From JANQQZ01 sp039187315 (lineage in GTDB: Bacteria > Planctomycetota > Phycisphaerae > Phycisphaerales > UBA1924): a DNA stretch of 64,000 bases. Of this stretch, positions 25,480 to 34,725 are shown one piece after another. The position numbers and the translations under genes were made by a program. A model generated the notes under the pieces. The model was not told the DNA's origin. It saw only the letters and a program-made list of their open reading frames with translations, and made no database searches. The DNA lies in NCBI GenBank assembly GCA_039187315.1, contig JBCCZQ010000005.1:1-64000 (forward strand), given 5' to 3'. The first letter of the stretch is position 1. The number at the start of each line of letters is the position of its first letter.

Positions 25480-26927
25480 GGCAGCACCCCCGTCACGCGG
25501 AGCGTCTTGATGCCGACGGCCGCCAGCAGCACCAGCAGAAAGATCTCATCGAGCCTTCCCGGAGAGTCACCCAGCACGCCCGAGGTCATCCGCCGTTGGG
25601 TGATGAGCGCCGCGCCGGCCCCGACGCATTGCGCCGCGCAGAACCCGAGCGGGCCGTATGCAAGGCCCAGACCGATGGCGGTCGGCAGCCAAGCGACGAG
25701 CCGGATCGTGTTGATGATCATCGTGCCACGGCTGTTGCCCACCGCCAGGAGCACGCCGTTCTGGCTCGCTCGGACCATGTCGATGTGCACCGCGGCCGCG
25801 AGCAGCACGAGCATCCCTCCCGTTGCTGACCAACGCGGGTCGTAGAGCAGACCGATGAGCGCCTCGCCGAACAGGATCATCGTGACGGGCAGCAGGTAGG
25901 CGGGCGCCACGGCGAGAGCGAACCGGCGTGTGGTCTTCACGAGCGCATCGTGATCGTGATCGCGCACGACTCGCGCATAGGCGGGGAACATGATCTGACC
26001 GGCGATCTTGTTCACCACAGTGAGCACCGTCATCACAAGCACGGTGGCGATCGCGTAGTAGGCCAGATCGCTGAGACCGAAGAGGAACGGGAAGATCAGC
26101 TGATCGGCCTGCTTGGCAAGGAACGTGACGATCGTGGAGAGGAAGATCCATCGACCGAACCGGAACAGCGAACGCACCGCGTCCGTTTCCCACCGCAGCC
26201 GCGGCCGGTGCGCCGGCAGCAGGGCATACCCGAGCAGCACCGTAGCGATTGCGCCCGCGACCCCGCCGGCGGCCAGGGCCCAGACCGTCGGCTCGATGAC
26301 GGCCCAGACGATCATCGTGGCGGTCGCGATAACCTGGCCGAGCAAGTGGATCAGTGTGAGCCGTCCGATGCGCAGATCCCGGTTGGCCGTGTGCACCGCA
26401 GTTGTGGCGAAGCCCTGCGCGAGCGCGGCGAGCCCGGCGACGGGCAACAACGCCGCTAAGGCCGGTTCGCCGTACCCCACGGCGATCGGCCACGCGAGCA
26501 CCGAGCAGACCAGCCACAGCGCCGAACCGCGGATGAGCTGAAAGGTCCACGCCGAATCCAGGAAGTCGCGATCCTCGCGCTTGTTCTGGATGATCGAGGG
26601 CCCGACCCCGACATCGCTGAACATCATCAGGCCCTGCATGACCGCCGTGACGATCGCCATCACCGCGAAATCGTCAGGCACCAGCAAACGCGTCAGGATG
26701 AGGTTGGACGCCAGGCGGAGCGCCTGCATCGTGCCATAGCCGGCCACGATCCATATCGAGCCCCGGAAGGCCAGCGCGGTGATACTGTTCCCCTTGATCA
26801 GGGTGTTCACCTGAGCAAGGCGGCTTCTTGCCGGCTGCGTGGATGGGCTGGCGTCGATCGGCACGTTCTCGGGCTGGCTCCGTTTTGGGCGAGGCGTTGG
26901 TCGCGTCAAGGGTATCGGCCGTCGCAT
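25476..26927 (-). CDS. polysaccharide flippase (Wzx-like, MATE/MOP superfamily)
   Basis: A 483-residue membrane protein with about twelve to fourteen helices, preceded by a 45-residue Pro/Arg-rich cytoplasmic N terminus. Motifs such as LASNLILTRLLVPDDFAVMA and FSDVGVGPSIIQNKREDRDF are characteristic of the oligosaccharide flippase branch that moves lipid-linked repeat units across the inner membrane. It starts at an ATG with AAGGG immediately upstream and leads the minus-strand unit. The 250-base divergent region to the next gene shows no clear promoter. Confidence 0.9.
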   Translation of the reverse strand: MRRPIPLTRPTPRPKRSQPENVPIDASPSTQPARSRLAQVNTLIKGNSITALAFRGSIWIVAGYGTMQALRLASNLILTRLLVPDDFAVMAIVTAVMQGLMMFSDVGVGPSIIQNKREDRDFLDSAWTFQLIRGSALWLVCSVLAWPIAVGYGEPALAALLPVAGLAALAQGFATTAVHTANRDLRIGRLTLIHLLGQVIATATMIVWAVIEPTVWALAAGGVAGAIATVLLGYALLPAHRPRLRWETDAVRSLFRFGRWIFLSTIVTFLAKQADQLIFPFLFGLSDLAYYAIATVLVMTVLTVVNKIAGQIMFPAYARVVRDHDHDALVKTTRRFALAVAPAYLLPVTMILFGEALIGLLYDPRWSATGGMLVLLAAAVHIDMVRASQNGVLLAVGNSRGTMIINTIRLVAWLPTAIGLGLAYGPLGFCAAQCVGAGAALITQRRMTSGVLGDSPGRLDEIFLLVLLAAVGIKTLRVTGVLP

Positions 26928-27177
26928 CCCTTGCGGTCAGTCGTGGCGCGAGTCCCGCGCTGCGACCTTGCGGCCTTTCGCGATGCATGATCCGCGCGAA
27001 CCAGCGGGCTCGTCCGGATGCGCGGCCGTGGCTACCGTCTGGCGAACATCCGCGGTGGACATCCTGCCCTGTCGCACCGCACCGCTCCCCAGAGTCGGCC
27101 GATAGACCCGAACAAGACCGCGGCCCAGCGAGCGAGGCCGTGTACCCGACCTTTCGAGTGGACAGACCGTGGGCACT

Positions 27178-28227
27178 ATGACGGAATCACGCAAAGCACC
27201 GACCGGATCCGGGGATGGCTCGGACCAACCGGAAGGGCCGGAGACCTCTAGCCGGCTGGCGTTGGCCGTGGTCGTCCTCAACTACCGAACCCCCGATCTG
27301 GTGCTGGATTGCCTCGATTCGCTCCGAGGTCAGGTCGAACCCGGCCGTGACGAGGTGCTCGTGGTCGACAACGCCTCGGGCGACGGGTCTGCGGACACGA
27401 TCGAGACCGAGCTGTGCCAGCGGGGCTACGGCGGCTGGGCCCGAGTGGTTCGCAGCCCCGACAACGACGGGTTCAGCGCAGGGAACAATGTTGGCCTGAC
27501 GGCTGTGCAAGCGGAGCTCTACGTCCTGCTCAACAGCGACACGATCGTTCAGCCGGGCGCGGTTGAGGCATTGCGCGGCGCGGCCCGGGCGAACCCCGAC
27601 GCGGGGCTGATCGGGCCGAGGCTCGAATGGCCCGACGGCGAAGCGCAGGTCAGCGCATTCCGGCGTCACTCGCCATGGAGCCAACTGATCGACGCCGCTC
27701 AGACAGGATTCCTGACCAGATGGCTGCGCTCGAAGGATGTCTCGATGGGGGTCTTCGATGAGCCCATCGAGCCCGACTGGGTGAGCTTTGCGTGCGTCGC
27801 GGTGCCGGGGCAGGTTGTCGAGCGGGTCGGTCCGATGGACGACGGGTTCTTTATGTACTTCGAGGATGCGGAGTATGCTCGGCGTGTCCGTCGCGCCGGC
27901 TTGCGGGTGGTCTACTGGCCTGAGGCGCGCGTCGTCCACCTCCGTGGCGGCAGCGCACCGGTCAAGTCGCAGGTTGCCCAGCGCAAGCGGCTGCCCGAGT
28001 ACTACTACCGCGCGCGGTCGCGGTATTTCGCGCTCGCGGGAGGGCGGGTGTACCTCTTGCTCGCGAACCTGGCGTGGACGTTCGGGTGGCTGCTGTCGAT
28101 GTCGCGCAAGCTGACACAGGGGCGTCGCATCGGTACGCCCCGGTATGCGCCGCGCGATATCTGGACAGGCTTCTGGTCGCCGCTCAAGCCGTTCCGCCCA
28201 GGCGGAGCGAAGGGGACAAGCTCGTGA
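27178..28227 (+). CDS. family 2 glycosyltransferase (rhamnosyltransferase-like)
   Basis: A 349-residue GT2 enzyme of the WbbL type: LAVVVLNYRTPDLVLDCLDS, VVDNASGDGSAD, NDGFSAGNNVGL and LLNSDTIVQP (DxD equivalent) are all in the expected order. FMYFEDAEYARRVRRAGLRV is the acceptor-side ED motif. The C-terminal third has one hydrophobic segment (VYLLLANLAWTFGWLLSM). An in-frame GTG lies nine bases upstream; neither start has a good ribosome site and I prefer the ATG. It opens a plus-strand unit of five genes with overlapping ends. With rml genes in the window a rhamnosyl donor is plausible. Confidence 0.9.
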   Translation: MTESRKAPTGSGDGSDQPEGPETSSRLALAVVVLNYRTPDLVLDCLDSLRGQVEPGRDEVLVVDNASGDGSADTIETELCQRGYGGWARVVRSPDNDGFSAGNNVGLTAVQAELYVLLNSDTIVQPGAVEALRGAARANPDAGLIGPRLEWPDGEAQVSAFRRHSPWSQLIDAAQTGFLTRWLRSKDVSMGVFDEPIEPDWVSFACVAVPGQVVERVGPMDDGFFMYFEDAEYARRVRRAGLRVVYWPEARVVHLRGGSAPVKSQVAQRKRLPEYYYRARSRYFALAGGRVYLLLANLAWTFGWLLSMSRKLTQGRRIGTPRYAPRDIWTGFWSPLKPFRPGGAKGTSS

Positions 28228-29117
28228 GGCTCCCGCAAGGTGTCATCATCGGCGCTATGAAGTGCGGCACGTCCACGCTCGCCGCCCAGCTCGGCGCGCA
28301 GCCGGGCATGTTTCTATCCGATCCGAAGGAGCCGAACTTCTTCAGCGACGACACCAACTACGACCGCGGCCTCGAGTGGTACGCCTCGCTGTTCGAAGCC
28401 GCCCAGCCGGACGACCTGATGATCGAGGCCAGCACGCACTACACCAAGATGCCCAGGCATCCTGCGACGCTTGAGCGGTTGCGGCCGGTGCTGACCGATG
28501 CGCGGTTCGTGTACGTCATGCGCCAGCCGATCGACCGGCTCATCTCGCAGTACGTGCACGAATGGACGGTGCGCAAGGTGCCAAGCCCGACGCGTGGCGT
28601 GATCGATGAAGCTGTCCGAGCGAACCAATGGATGATCGACTACGGCCGGTACGCTATGCAGATCGAGCCCTGGCTCTCCGCTTTCGGACCCGAGCGAGTG
28701 CTGCCGGTTTTCGCGGAGCGGCTACGGGCCCGGCCTGAGGCGGAGCTCGAGCGCATCGCGCAGCATCTTGGGTATCGAGAGCAGACCCGCTGGCTCCGGC
28801 TCGAGGACCGCAACGTATCGTCCGAAAGGCTTCGGATCAGCGGCGCACGCGATCTGCTCCTCAACGTGCCTGTGCTCAAGCAGATCCGCCGCGGGCTGGT
28901 GCCGCAGGGTCTGCGGGATCGTGTGAAGTCGGCCTGGCAGATGCGCGAGCGGCCGAAGCTGAGCGACGCCTATCGCGCAGTGCTTGAAGCTGCCTACGAC
29001 GAGGACCTCGCGCGGCTGGGGACCCTGCTTGGGCTCGCTGAGGATGAGCTGACGTGTGCGACTTTCGAGGGTGCGGCAGTGGGGCGCACCTACGACTTCA
29101 TGGGGGCGATGCGATGA
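28224..29117 (+). CDS. sulfotransferase domain protein
   Basis: A 297-residue PAPS-dependent sulfotransferase. The 5'-phosphosulfate loop is GAMKCGTSTLAAQL near the N terminus, and the 3'-phosphate motif is YVMRQPIDRLISQY. KEPNFFSDD is typical of heparan/chondroitin-type sulfotransferases acting on glycans. The start is a GTG overlapping the upstream GT stop (GTGA) with AAGGGG eight bases before it; the frame open further upstream is inside the GT2 gene. Surrounded by glycosyltransferases, it probably sulfates the surface polysaccharide. PAPS supply genes are not in this window. Confidence 0.9.
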   Translation: MRLPQGVIIGAMKCGTSTLAAQLGAQPGMFLSDPKEPNFFSDDTNYDRGLEWYASLFEAAQPDDLMIEASTHYTKMPRHPATLERLRPVLTDARFVYVMRQPIDRLISQYVHEWTVRKVPSPTRGVIDEAVRANQWMIDYGRYAMQIEPWLSAFGPERVLPVFAERLRARPEAELERIAQHLGYREQTRWLRLEDRNVSSERLRISGARDLLLNVPVLKQIRRGLVPQGLRDRVKSAWQMRERPKLSDAYRAVLEAAYDEDLARLGTLLGLAEDELTCATFEGAAVGRTYDFMGAMR

Positions 29118-30142
29118 TCGGTGCCGTTGCGATCGGTCGAAACGAGGGCGAGCGGCTGGCCACCTGTTTGCGCTCACTTGCGTCGTGCGTGAGCCGGATC
29201 GTCTACGTTGATTCTGGCTCGACAGACGGCAGCGTCGAGCTGGCTCGCTCGATGGGGGCCGAGGTCCTCGAGCTTGATATGTCCGTCCCGTTTACCGCTG
29301 CCCGCGCCCGCAATGAAGGACTGGCGCGGCTGCGTGAGCTCGAGTCCGAGGTCGAGTATGTGCAGTTTATCGACGGCGACTGCGAGCTGGTCGAGGGCTT
29401 CGTATCCGAGGCGATGGCGACGTTCGAGCAGAACGCGCGGTACGCGGTTGTCTGTGGCAGACGCCGCGAGCGGTACCCGGGGGGCTCGATCTATAACGCG
29501 ATGACCGATGTGGAATGGGATACGCCGATCGGCGAAGCGACGTTCTGCGGCGGTGATGCGCTGATGCGGGTCGCGGCTCTGACCGAGATCGGTGGCTACG
29601 ACCCGGCGGTGATCGCGGGTGAGGAACCGGAGATGTGCTTCCGCCTGCGCGAGCGCGGCTGGATCGTCATGCGGATCGACTGGGACATGACGCTGCACGA
29701 TGCGGCGATGCATCGCTTCGGGCAGTGGTGGAAGCGGAACATCCGCGCCGGCCACGCCGCGGCGGAAGGCGCATGGATGCACGGGCGCTCGCCCGAGCGG
29801 TTCGCGGTCCGCTGGGCGCTCCGCCCGGTCTTCTGGGCCGGGGTACTGCCGTTTGTGGCGATCATAACGGCGTGGTGGAGCTTCGGGCTCAGTCTGGTGA
29901 TGCTGGCTGGGATATACGGTCTCCAGTGGTGGCGTATCCGAGCTCGTGAAGAGCGGCGGAGTTCGCTGGTTTTCGCGACGCGGTATGCCACTCTGACCCT
30001 GGTAAGCCAGTTCGCGCTGCTGTGGGGTGAGCTGACGTTCGTGTGGAACAAGCTCCGCCGGCGCCGCGCGGGGATTATCGAATACAAATCCGCCGCACAC
30101 AACGGGCAGGCTGCGGGTGAGATGGCCGCGAACGATGGATGA
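29114..30142 (+). CDS. family 2 glycosyltransferase with C-terminal membrane helices
   Basis: A 342-residue GT2 protein: IGAVAIGRNEGERLATCL, VYVDSGSTDGSVELA, QFIDGDCELVEGF (DxD) and GEEPEMCFRLRERGW are the family landmarks. Two hydrophobic segments follow (VFWAGVLPFVAIITAWWS and FGLSLVMLAGIYGLQ), so the enzyme is membrane-anchored. The ATG at 29114 overlaps the sulfotransferase stop (ATGA). Its 3' end overlaps the next gene by eight bases. Confidence 0.9.
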   Translation: MIGAVAIGRNEGERLATCLRSLASCVSRIVYVDSGSTDGSVELARSMGAEVLELDMSVPFTAARARNEGLARLRELESEVEYVQFIDGDCELVEGFVSEAMATFEQNARYAVVCGRRRERYPGGSIYNAMTDVEWDTPIGEATFCGGDALMRVAALTEIGGYDPAVIAGEEPEMCFRLRERGWIVMRIDWDMTLHDAAMHRFGQWWKRNIRAGHAAAEGAWMHGRSPERFAVRWALRPVFWAGVLPFVAIITAWWSFGLSLVMLAGIYGLQWWRIRAREERRSSLVFATRYATLTLVSQFALLWGELTFVWNKLRRRRAGIIEYKSAAHNGQAAGEMAANDG

Positions 30143-31415
30143 ACGCCGAGGTCCGATCCTGTACGTCGCCGGCGAGCTGCCGAGGCTTAGCGAGACCTTC
30201 GTGACGCGTGAGATCCAGGGCGTGCGGCGCTTGGGCATCGGTGTGGTGACGGCCTCGGTCCACGACCCCGCCAAGGGGTTCGTCGACGAGGATCTCAGGC
30301 GCATGGCCTCGAGCGTGGTCCGGATCTATGGGCCTGGGGCAAAGCGGCTTGTCGCTGATGTCTTCGGTGCGTTCCGTTCGAAGCCGCTTCGCACGCTGGG
30401 CACACTGATGACAGGGCTCGGCGATGCGCTGACCGGTTCGAACATGACCGTATCCCGCCGCGGCAAGACGCTCTGGCAATGCATGGCGGGTGTCGCGCTG
30501 GCGCACCGCGTCCGGGGCCGAGCGCCGACGCACGTGCACGCCCACTTCGCCCACGTGCCGACCACGATCGCGATGCACTGCGCCAGGCAGCTCGGCGTGG
30601 GGTTCAGCTTTACGGGGCACGCCAACGATCTGTTCCGTGAGCGGACGCTGCTCGAGCAGAAGCTCCGCCGAGCCGAGTTCGTCTCCTGCATCAGCGGCTG
30701 GCACCGCGCCTGGTACCGCGAGGTGGAGTCCGTCGCGGACCGGCGGGCGCCGATCATCCGCTGCGGCGTGCCGACCGACCACTTCAAACCCGGTTCCTCA
30801 CCCGACCCAAAGCTCATCGCAGCCGTCGGCCGGCTCGTCGAGAAGAAGGGCTTCGCGACGCTGATCGAGGCCTGCGGCATGCTGCGCGACAAGGGCATCG
30901 TGTTCCGGTGTGAGATCGTCGGGGATGGTCCCGAGGCGCCGGCGCTCGGCGCCCAGATCGAGCGGCTCGGGCTCGTCGGGCTCGTGGGCCTGATCGGCGC
31001 GAGGCCGAATGAGCAGGTCCTGGCCCTCGTGCGGCGTGCCGCGGTCTTCTGCCTGCCCTGCCAGGACGACCGCGACGGCGACCGCGACGGCATCCCAGTG
31101 GCGCTCATGGAGGCGATGGCCTGCGGCGTGGCCACGGTCTCGGGCGATCTGCCCGCCATCCGCGAGCTGATCGACGACGGCGAGACCGGGCGGCTCGTCC
31201 CGCCCGGAGACGCCCAAGCGCTGGCGGAGGTGCTCGAGTCGCTGCTGCGGGATCCCGCGAGCAGGTCAGACCTCGGCGCGCGGTCGCGGGCATGGATCGA
31301 GCAGGAGTTCTCGCTCGACACCAACGCGCAGCGGCTCGCCGACGCCTTCGAGCAGGCGGGCGCATTCGCTCGCACGGCGACGGCCACGCCCGCGGCCACT
31401 AGCATGCCCGCATGA
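30135..31415 (+). CDS. family 4 glycosyltransferase (GT-B)
   Basis: A 426-residue glycosyltransferase of the colanic-acid/WcaL-like kind: ELPRLSETFVTREIQG at the N terminus, HVHAHFAHVPTTIAMHCA, IIRCGVPTDHFKPG, then AAVGRLVEKKGFATLIEA and DGIPVALMEAMACGVATVSG at the donor site. I use the ATG at 30135, eight bases inside the previous gene; a GTG 18 bases earlier is possible. Its stop overlaps the dehydrogenase start (ATGA). Confidence 0.92.
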   Translation: MDERRGPILYVAGELPRLSETFVTREIQGVRRLGIGVVTASVHDPAKGFVDEDLRRMASSVVRIYGPGAKRLVADVFGAFRSKPLRTLGTLMTGLGDALTGSNMTVSRRGKTLWQCMAGVALAHRVRGRAPTHVHAHFAHVPTTIAMHCARQLGVGFSFTGHANDLFRERTLLEQKLRRAEFVSCISGWHRAWYREVESVADRRAPIIRCGVPTDHFKPGSSPDPKLIAAVGRLVEKKGFATLIEACGMLRDKGIVFRCEIVGDGPEAPALGAQIERLGLVGLVGLIGARPNEQVLALVRRAAVFCLPCQDDRDGDRDGIPVALMEAMACGVATVSGDLPAIRELIDDGETGRLVPPGDAQALAEVLESLLRDPASRSDLGARSRAWIEQEFSLDTNAQRLADAFEQAGAFARTATATPAATSMPA

Positions 31416-32737
31416 CCCCGCTGGAGCAGCTTGAAAGAAGGATCACGGACGGCTCGGCGGTCGTCGGCGTGGTTGGGCTCGGCTATGTCGGATTACCGCT
31501 CGCCGATGCGATCCACAGCGCGGGTTTCCGCGTCATCGGGTTCGATTCGGATCCAGCCAAGATCGAGGCGCTCAACGAGGGACAGACGTATCTCGCGCAC
31601 CTCGGCGAGAGCCTGTCGCCGAGGCTTGCGGCCAGCGCACGGTTCGAGGTGACCGGTGACGAGGCACGGTTCGCTGAGTGCAACGCGATCGTCGTGTGTG
31701 TGCCGACGCCGCTCGCGCCGGACCGCACGCCGGATCTGTCATTGGTCGTCGAGACGGCCCGAGCGATCGGGCGTGCGCTGCGCCCAGGGCAGCTGATCGT
31801 TCTCGAATCGACGACCTACCCCGGCACGACGCGGACGGAGTTTGCGCGGGCCGTCTGTGGTGAGAAGGACCCAGAACGGCTGGGTGTTGCGATCGCCTAC
31901 TCACCCGAGCGCGAGGACCCCGGCAACCTCGACCACACCACCAGGTCGATCCCCAAGCTTGTCGGCGGGCTGGACGAGCGGGCGACGAAGCTGGCCGCTG
32001 CGCTCTATTCCAGGGCCATCGCGGAGGTCATTCCGGTCTCATCGGCCGAGGTCGCCGAGTCCGCGAAGATGCTGGAGAATATCTACCGAGCCGTGAACAT
32101 CGCGCTGGTCAACGAGATGAAGACCGTGTTCGACGCGATGGAGATCGATGTGTGGGAGGTGGTTCGTGCGGCGGCGACGAAGCCGTTCGGCTTCACGCCA
32201 TTCTGGCCTGGCCCGGGCCTCGGCGGGCACTGCATCCCGGTCGATCCCTTCTATTTTGCATGGAAGGCCCGCGAAGTCGGCCGGCCTACGCGTTTCGTCG
32301 AGCTCGCCGGAGAAGTCAACCACGCGATGCCGGGGTACGTGGTTGATCGGACCGCCTCGGTACTCGAAGAAGCGGGGGTTGCCCTCGACGGGGCCTCGGT
32401 GCTCGTTCTGGGGCTCGCGTACAAGCCGGACATTGGCGATGTCCGCGAGAGCCCAAGCTTCGAGCTGATCCGCTTGCTGCGCGAGCGCGGGGCGCGCGTG
32501 TCGTACAGCGATCCGCACGTCCCCAAAACATGGAAGATGCGCCGCTACGACCTCGGGCTCACGAGCGTGACGCTTGGCTCAGACGTGCTCCGCAGCATGG
32601 ACGCGGTCGTCATCGCGACAGCGCACCGCTCGTTCGACTATGGCCTTCTAGCCGAGCACGCTCAGCTGATCGTGGACACACGCGATGCCATGCGGCAGTA
32701 CGAACCGGCCGTCCGCGGCAGGCTCGTGCGGGCCTGA
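31412..32737 (+). CDS. UDP-N-acetylglucosamine 6-dehydrogenase-like nucleotide sugar dehydrogenase
   Basis: A 441-residue NAD-dependent four-electron dehydrogenase that makes a UDP-uronic acid. The Rossmann motif is GVVGLGYVGLPLA, and the catalytic Cys sits in GPGLGGHCIPVDPFYFAW. YSPEREDPGN and FIELAGEVN-like segments (here FVELAGEVNHAMP) place it in the WbpA/WecC branch using UDP-GlcNAc rather than UDP-glucose, although this is by similarity only. It closes the plus-strand glycosyltransferase unit. Its product would supply an acidic sugar to the polymer. Confidence 0.92.
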   Translation: MTPLEQLERRITDGSAVVGVVGLGYVGLPLADAIHSAGFRVIGFDSDPAKIEALNEGQTYLAHLGESLSPRLAASARFEVTGDEARFAECNAIVVCVPTPLAPDRTPDLSLVVETARAIGRALRPGQLIVLESTTYPGTTRTEFARAVCGEKDPERLGVAIAYSPEREDPGNLDHTTRSIPKLVGGLDERATKLAAALYSRAIAEVIPVSSAEVAESAKMLENIYRAVNIALVNEMKTVFDAMEIDVWEVVRAAATKPFGFTPFWPGPGLGGHCIPVDPFYFAWKAREVGRPTRFVELAGEVNHAMPGYVVDRTASVLEEAGVALDGASVLVLGLAYKPDIGDVRESPSFELIRLLRERGARVSYSDPHVPKTWKMRRYDLGLTSVTLGSDVLRSMDAVVIATAHRSFDYGLLAEHAQLIVDTRDAMRQYEPAVRGRLVRA

Positions 32738-32746
32738 TCCGGGCTC

Positions 32747-33292
32747 TTAGCGGTCTTCCTCGACGACGATCGGCTGAAGGTCGGGCGGGCTGCCCGAGCC
32801 GGAGTTGACCGGGGCCGGCTCGATCGGCTCGGGCTGGGTCGCCACGCCGTTGCTGGCAGGGGCGTTGATGCCCGGGGGCGGCGGCTGATTCGTGAAGCTC
32901 GAAGACGTGACGAACTCGGGTGATTCGCGGACGTCATAGCGGACGAGCCGGTTCGAGGCCACCGGGACGGCGAGCTCATTCTCAAGCGAGCCAAGGTCGC
33001 CACGCGTCGGCGCTACGGCCCACCGCATGAGCGCGGGGCGCGCATCGGTTGCACCCGGCGCCTTCTTTTTGTCGTAGAACCGATACCGCATCTTCTGGCC
33101 CACGGGGATGTCGATCGACCAGATGACCTCCTGCGTGCGCGTGTCGATCACAGAGACCGTCGCGGGCAGGTGCGAGGTGCTCTCGAAGGTCGCGGCGTCA
33201 CGCGAGGCGGGAACTCCGCCGATGGAGTAGCAGCCGCCGACCAGCAGGCCGGTCGCAGCGAGAAAGAGGCAGCACGTCGTCCGTGTCGTCAT
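32747..33292 (-). CDS. hypothetical lipoprotein
   Basis: A 181-residue protein with a short lipoprotein signal (MTTRTTCCLFLAATGLL then VGGC, lipobox Cys about residue 21). The mature part has a beta-rich region (TVSVIDTRTQEVIWSIDIPV) and a Pro/Ser/Asn-rich C-terminal tail ending in VVEEDR. I use the ATG at 33292; a GTG three codons upstream is also possible. It faces the dehydrogenase gene with a nine-base gap. I recognise no family. Confidence 0.75.
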   Translation of the reverse strand: MTTRTTCCLFLAATGLLVGGCYSIGGVPASRDAATFESTSHLPATVSVIDTRTQEVIWSIDIPVGQKMRYRFYDKKKAPGATDARPALMRWAVAPTRGDLGSLENELAVPVASNRLVRYDVRESPEFVTSSSFTNQPPPPGINAPASNGVATQPEPIEPAPVNSGSGSPPDLQPIVVEEDR

Positions 33293-33387
33293 CGGGAGCA
33301 CTCCGCGGGGTGGCGGCCCCGTCTCGCCGGGGCTTCGGAGAGTCTATCGGACCTATCCTGCTCCGGCATGAGCGGGAGTAATCACGC

Positions 33388-33906
33388 GTGAGCACGTCCT
33401 CGGGCAGCTTCCGGATCGGGCACGGCTACGACCTGCACCGCCTCGAGCCCATCGCCCCGGACGGGCCTGGCAGGCCGCTGGTGATCGGCGGCGTCGGCCT
33501 GGACCACCCGCTCGGGCCCGTTGGGCACTCAGACGGCGATGTCCTGCTCCATGCCCTGACCGACGCCCTGCTCGGGGCCGTCGCGGCACCGGACATCGGC
33601 CAGCTTTTCCCGGATACGGACCCGGCGTTCGATGGCGCGGACTCGGCTGTCTTCGTGGCACGGGCTCTGTCGGAACTCAGCCGGCAAGGCTTCGGCGTCG
33701 TCAATATCGACGCGACCGTCGTGCTGGAACGCCCGAAGCTCGCACCAATAAAGGACACGATCCGCAGCCGGCTGGCGGAGATGCTTGGGATCGGCCTCGA
33801 AGCCGTCAACGTCAAGGGCAAGACCCATGAGCGGGTGGACGCGGTGGGTCAGGGCCGCGCGGTCGAGGCCCATGCCGTGGTGCTCGTTGAGCGGGTGCAC
33901 GGCTAG
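33388..33906 (+). CDS. ispF: 2-C-methyl-D-erythritol 2,4-cyclodiphosphate synthase
   Basis: Fifth enzyme of the MEP isoprenoid pathway, forming MEcPP from CDP-ME 2-phosphate. The 172-residue protein has the metal ligands in GYDLHRL (Asp-x-His) and HSDGDVLLHALTDALLGA, plus VNVKGKTHERVDAVGQG near the C terminus. Residues 24-32 hold a small insertion compared with short IspF forms. GTG start with GGGAG about eleven bases upstream. Its TAG stop shares the CTAG tetranucleotide with the stop of the convergent SDR gene. Confidence 0.96.
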   Translation: MSTSSGSFRIGHGYDLHRLEPIAPDGPGRPLVIGGVGLDHPLGPVGHSDGDVLLHALTDALLGAVAAPDIGQLFPDTDPAFDGADSAVFVARALSELSRQGFGVVNIDATVVLERPKLAPIKDTIRSRLAEMLGIGLEAVNVKGKTHERVDAVGQGRAVEAHAVVLVERVHG

Positions 33907-34724
33907 GTGCCACCGGCGTTTTCGTTCAGACGCCGCTCGACAGCTCGGCGGACGAGCGCCGATGTCAGACGGGGTGAGACGCCTGCGAGCACGAACGCCA
34001 AGCGGGCCGCGGTGCTCGTCCAGACCTCCGGGCGCGGCCGGCGCAGGCAGCGCACGATCGCATCTGCCACACGGCTCGCTGGCTGCATGAACCGCTCGGA
34101 GGTTCCGGCGATGCGCGTGCTCCCGTGCGTCGCTACGGTCTCGAAGAACTCGGTCTTCGTACCAACCGGGTGGACGGTGCTGACGCGGATGCCCTCACTT
34201 CGGAGCTCAATATCCATCGCGCGGCCGAGATGATGCTGGGCCGCCTTGGTCGCCGAGTAGGTGCTGTAGTAGGGGGTCGGGAAGATCCCGAGGCACGAAG
34301 AGCAGATCAACGCGTGCCCCCCGCCCGCGCGCCGAAGGGCCCCAACCCCGGGCCGGAGGATATTGAGCGTTCCGAAGTAGTTCGTTTCGAACATCCGGCG
34401 GGTCGCTTCGTCGTCCAGGTCCATCGCAGCGGCTTCCTGGCCATACCCCGCGTTGGCGAAGACCGCGTGGGGCTGCCCGAGCCGCTCAGAGCCCGAGGCG
34501 ACAAAGCGTTCGCAGCTCCCGGCTTCGGTCACGTCCAGTTCGATGGCCTCTGCCACGACGCCCAACGCGTGGCATCGTGACGCAACCGCTTCGAGCCGGT
34601 CGAGCCGGCGCGCGCCCAGCAGCACGGGCATGCCCGCTACGGCACAGGCTTCCGCGGTCGCCGCTCCGATGCCAGAAGATGCGCCCGCGATAAAGATCGG
34701 GCGGCCGGCGAGTTCGACGGGCAT
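33903..34724 (-). CDS. short-chain dehydrogenase/reductase
   Basis: A 273-residue classical SDR: FIAGASSGIGAATAEA cofactor loop, FANAGYG, the catalytic Ser in ICSSCLGIF and YSATKAAQHH (Tyr-x3-Lys). The C-terminal 60 residues (RRPRPEVWTSTAARLAFVL onward) are hydrophobic and basic, as in membrane-associated SDRs acting on lipids or retinoid-like substrates. The ATG lies one base after the VanZ-MurJ stop, so it is co-transcribed with that gene and the ParA gene. Substrate unknown. Confidence 0.9.
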   Translation of the reverse strand: MPVELAGRPIFIAGASSGIGAATAEACAVAGMPVLLGARRLDRLEAVASRCHALGVVAEAIELDVTEAGSCERFVASGSERLGQPHAVFANAGYGQEAAAMDLDDEATRRMFETNYFGTLNILRPGVGALRRAGGGHALICSSCLGIFPTPYYSTYSATKAAQHHLGRAMDIELRSEGIRVSTVHPVGTKTEFFETVATHGSTRIAGTSERFMQPASRVADAIVRCLRRPRPEVWTSTAARLAFVLAGVSPRLTSALVRRAVERRLNENAGGT

Positions 34725-34725
34725 G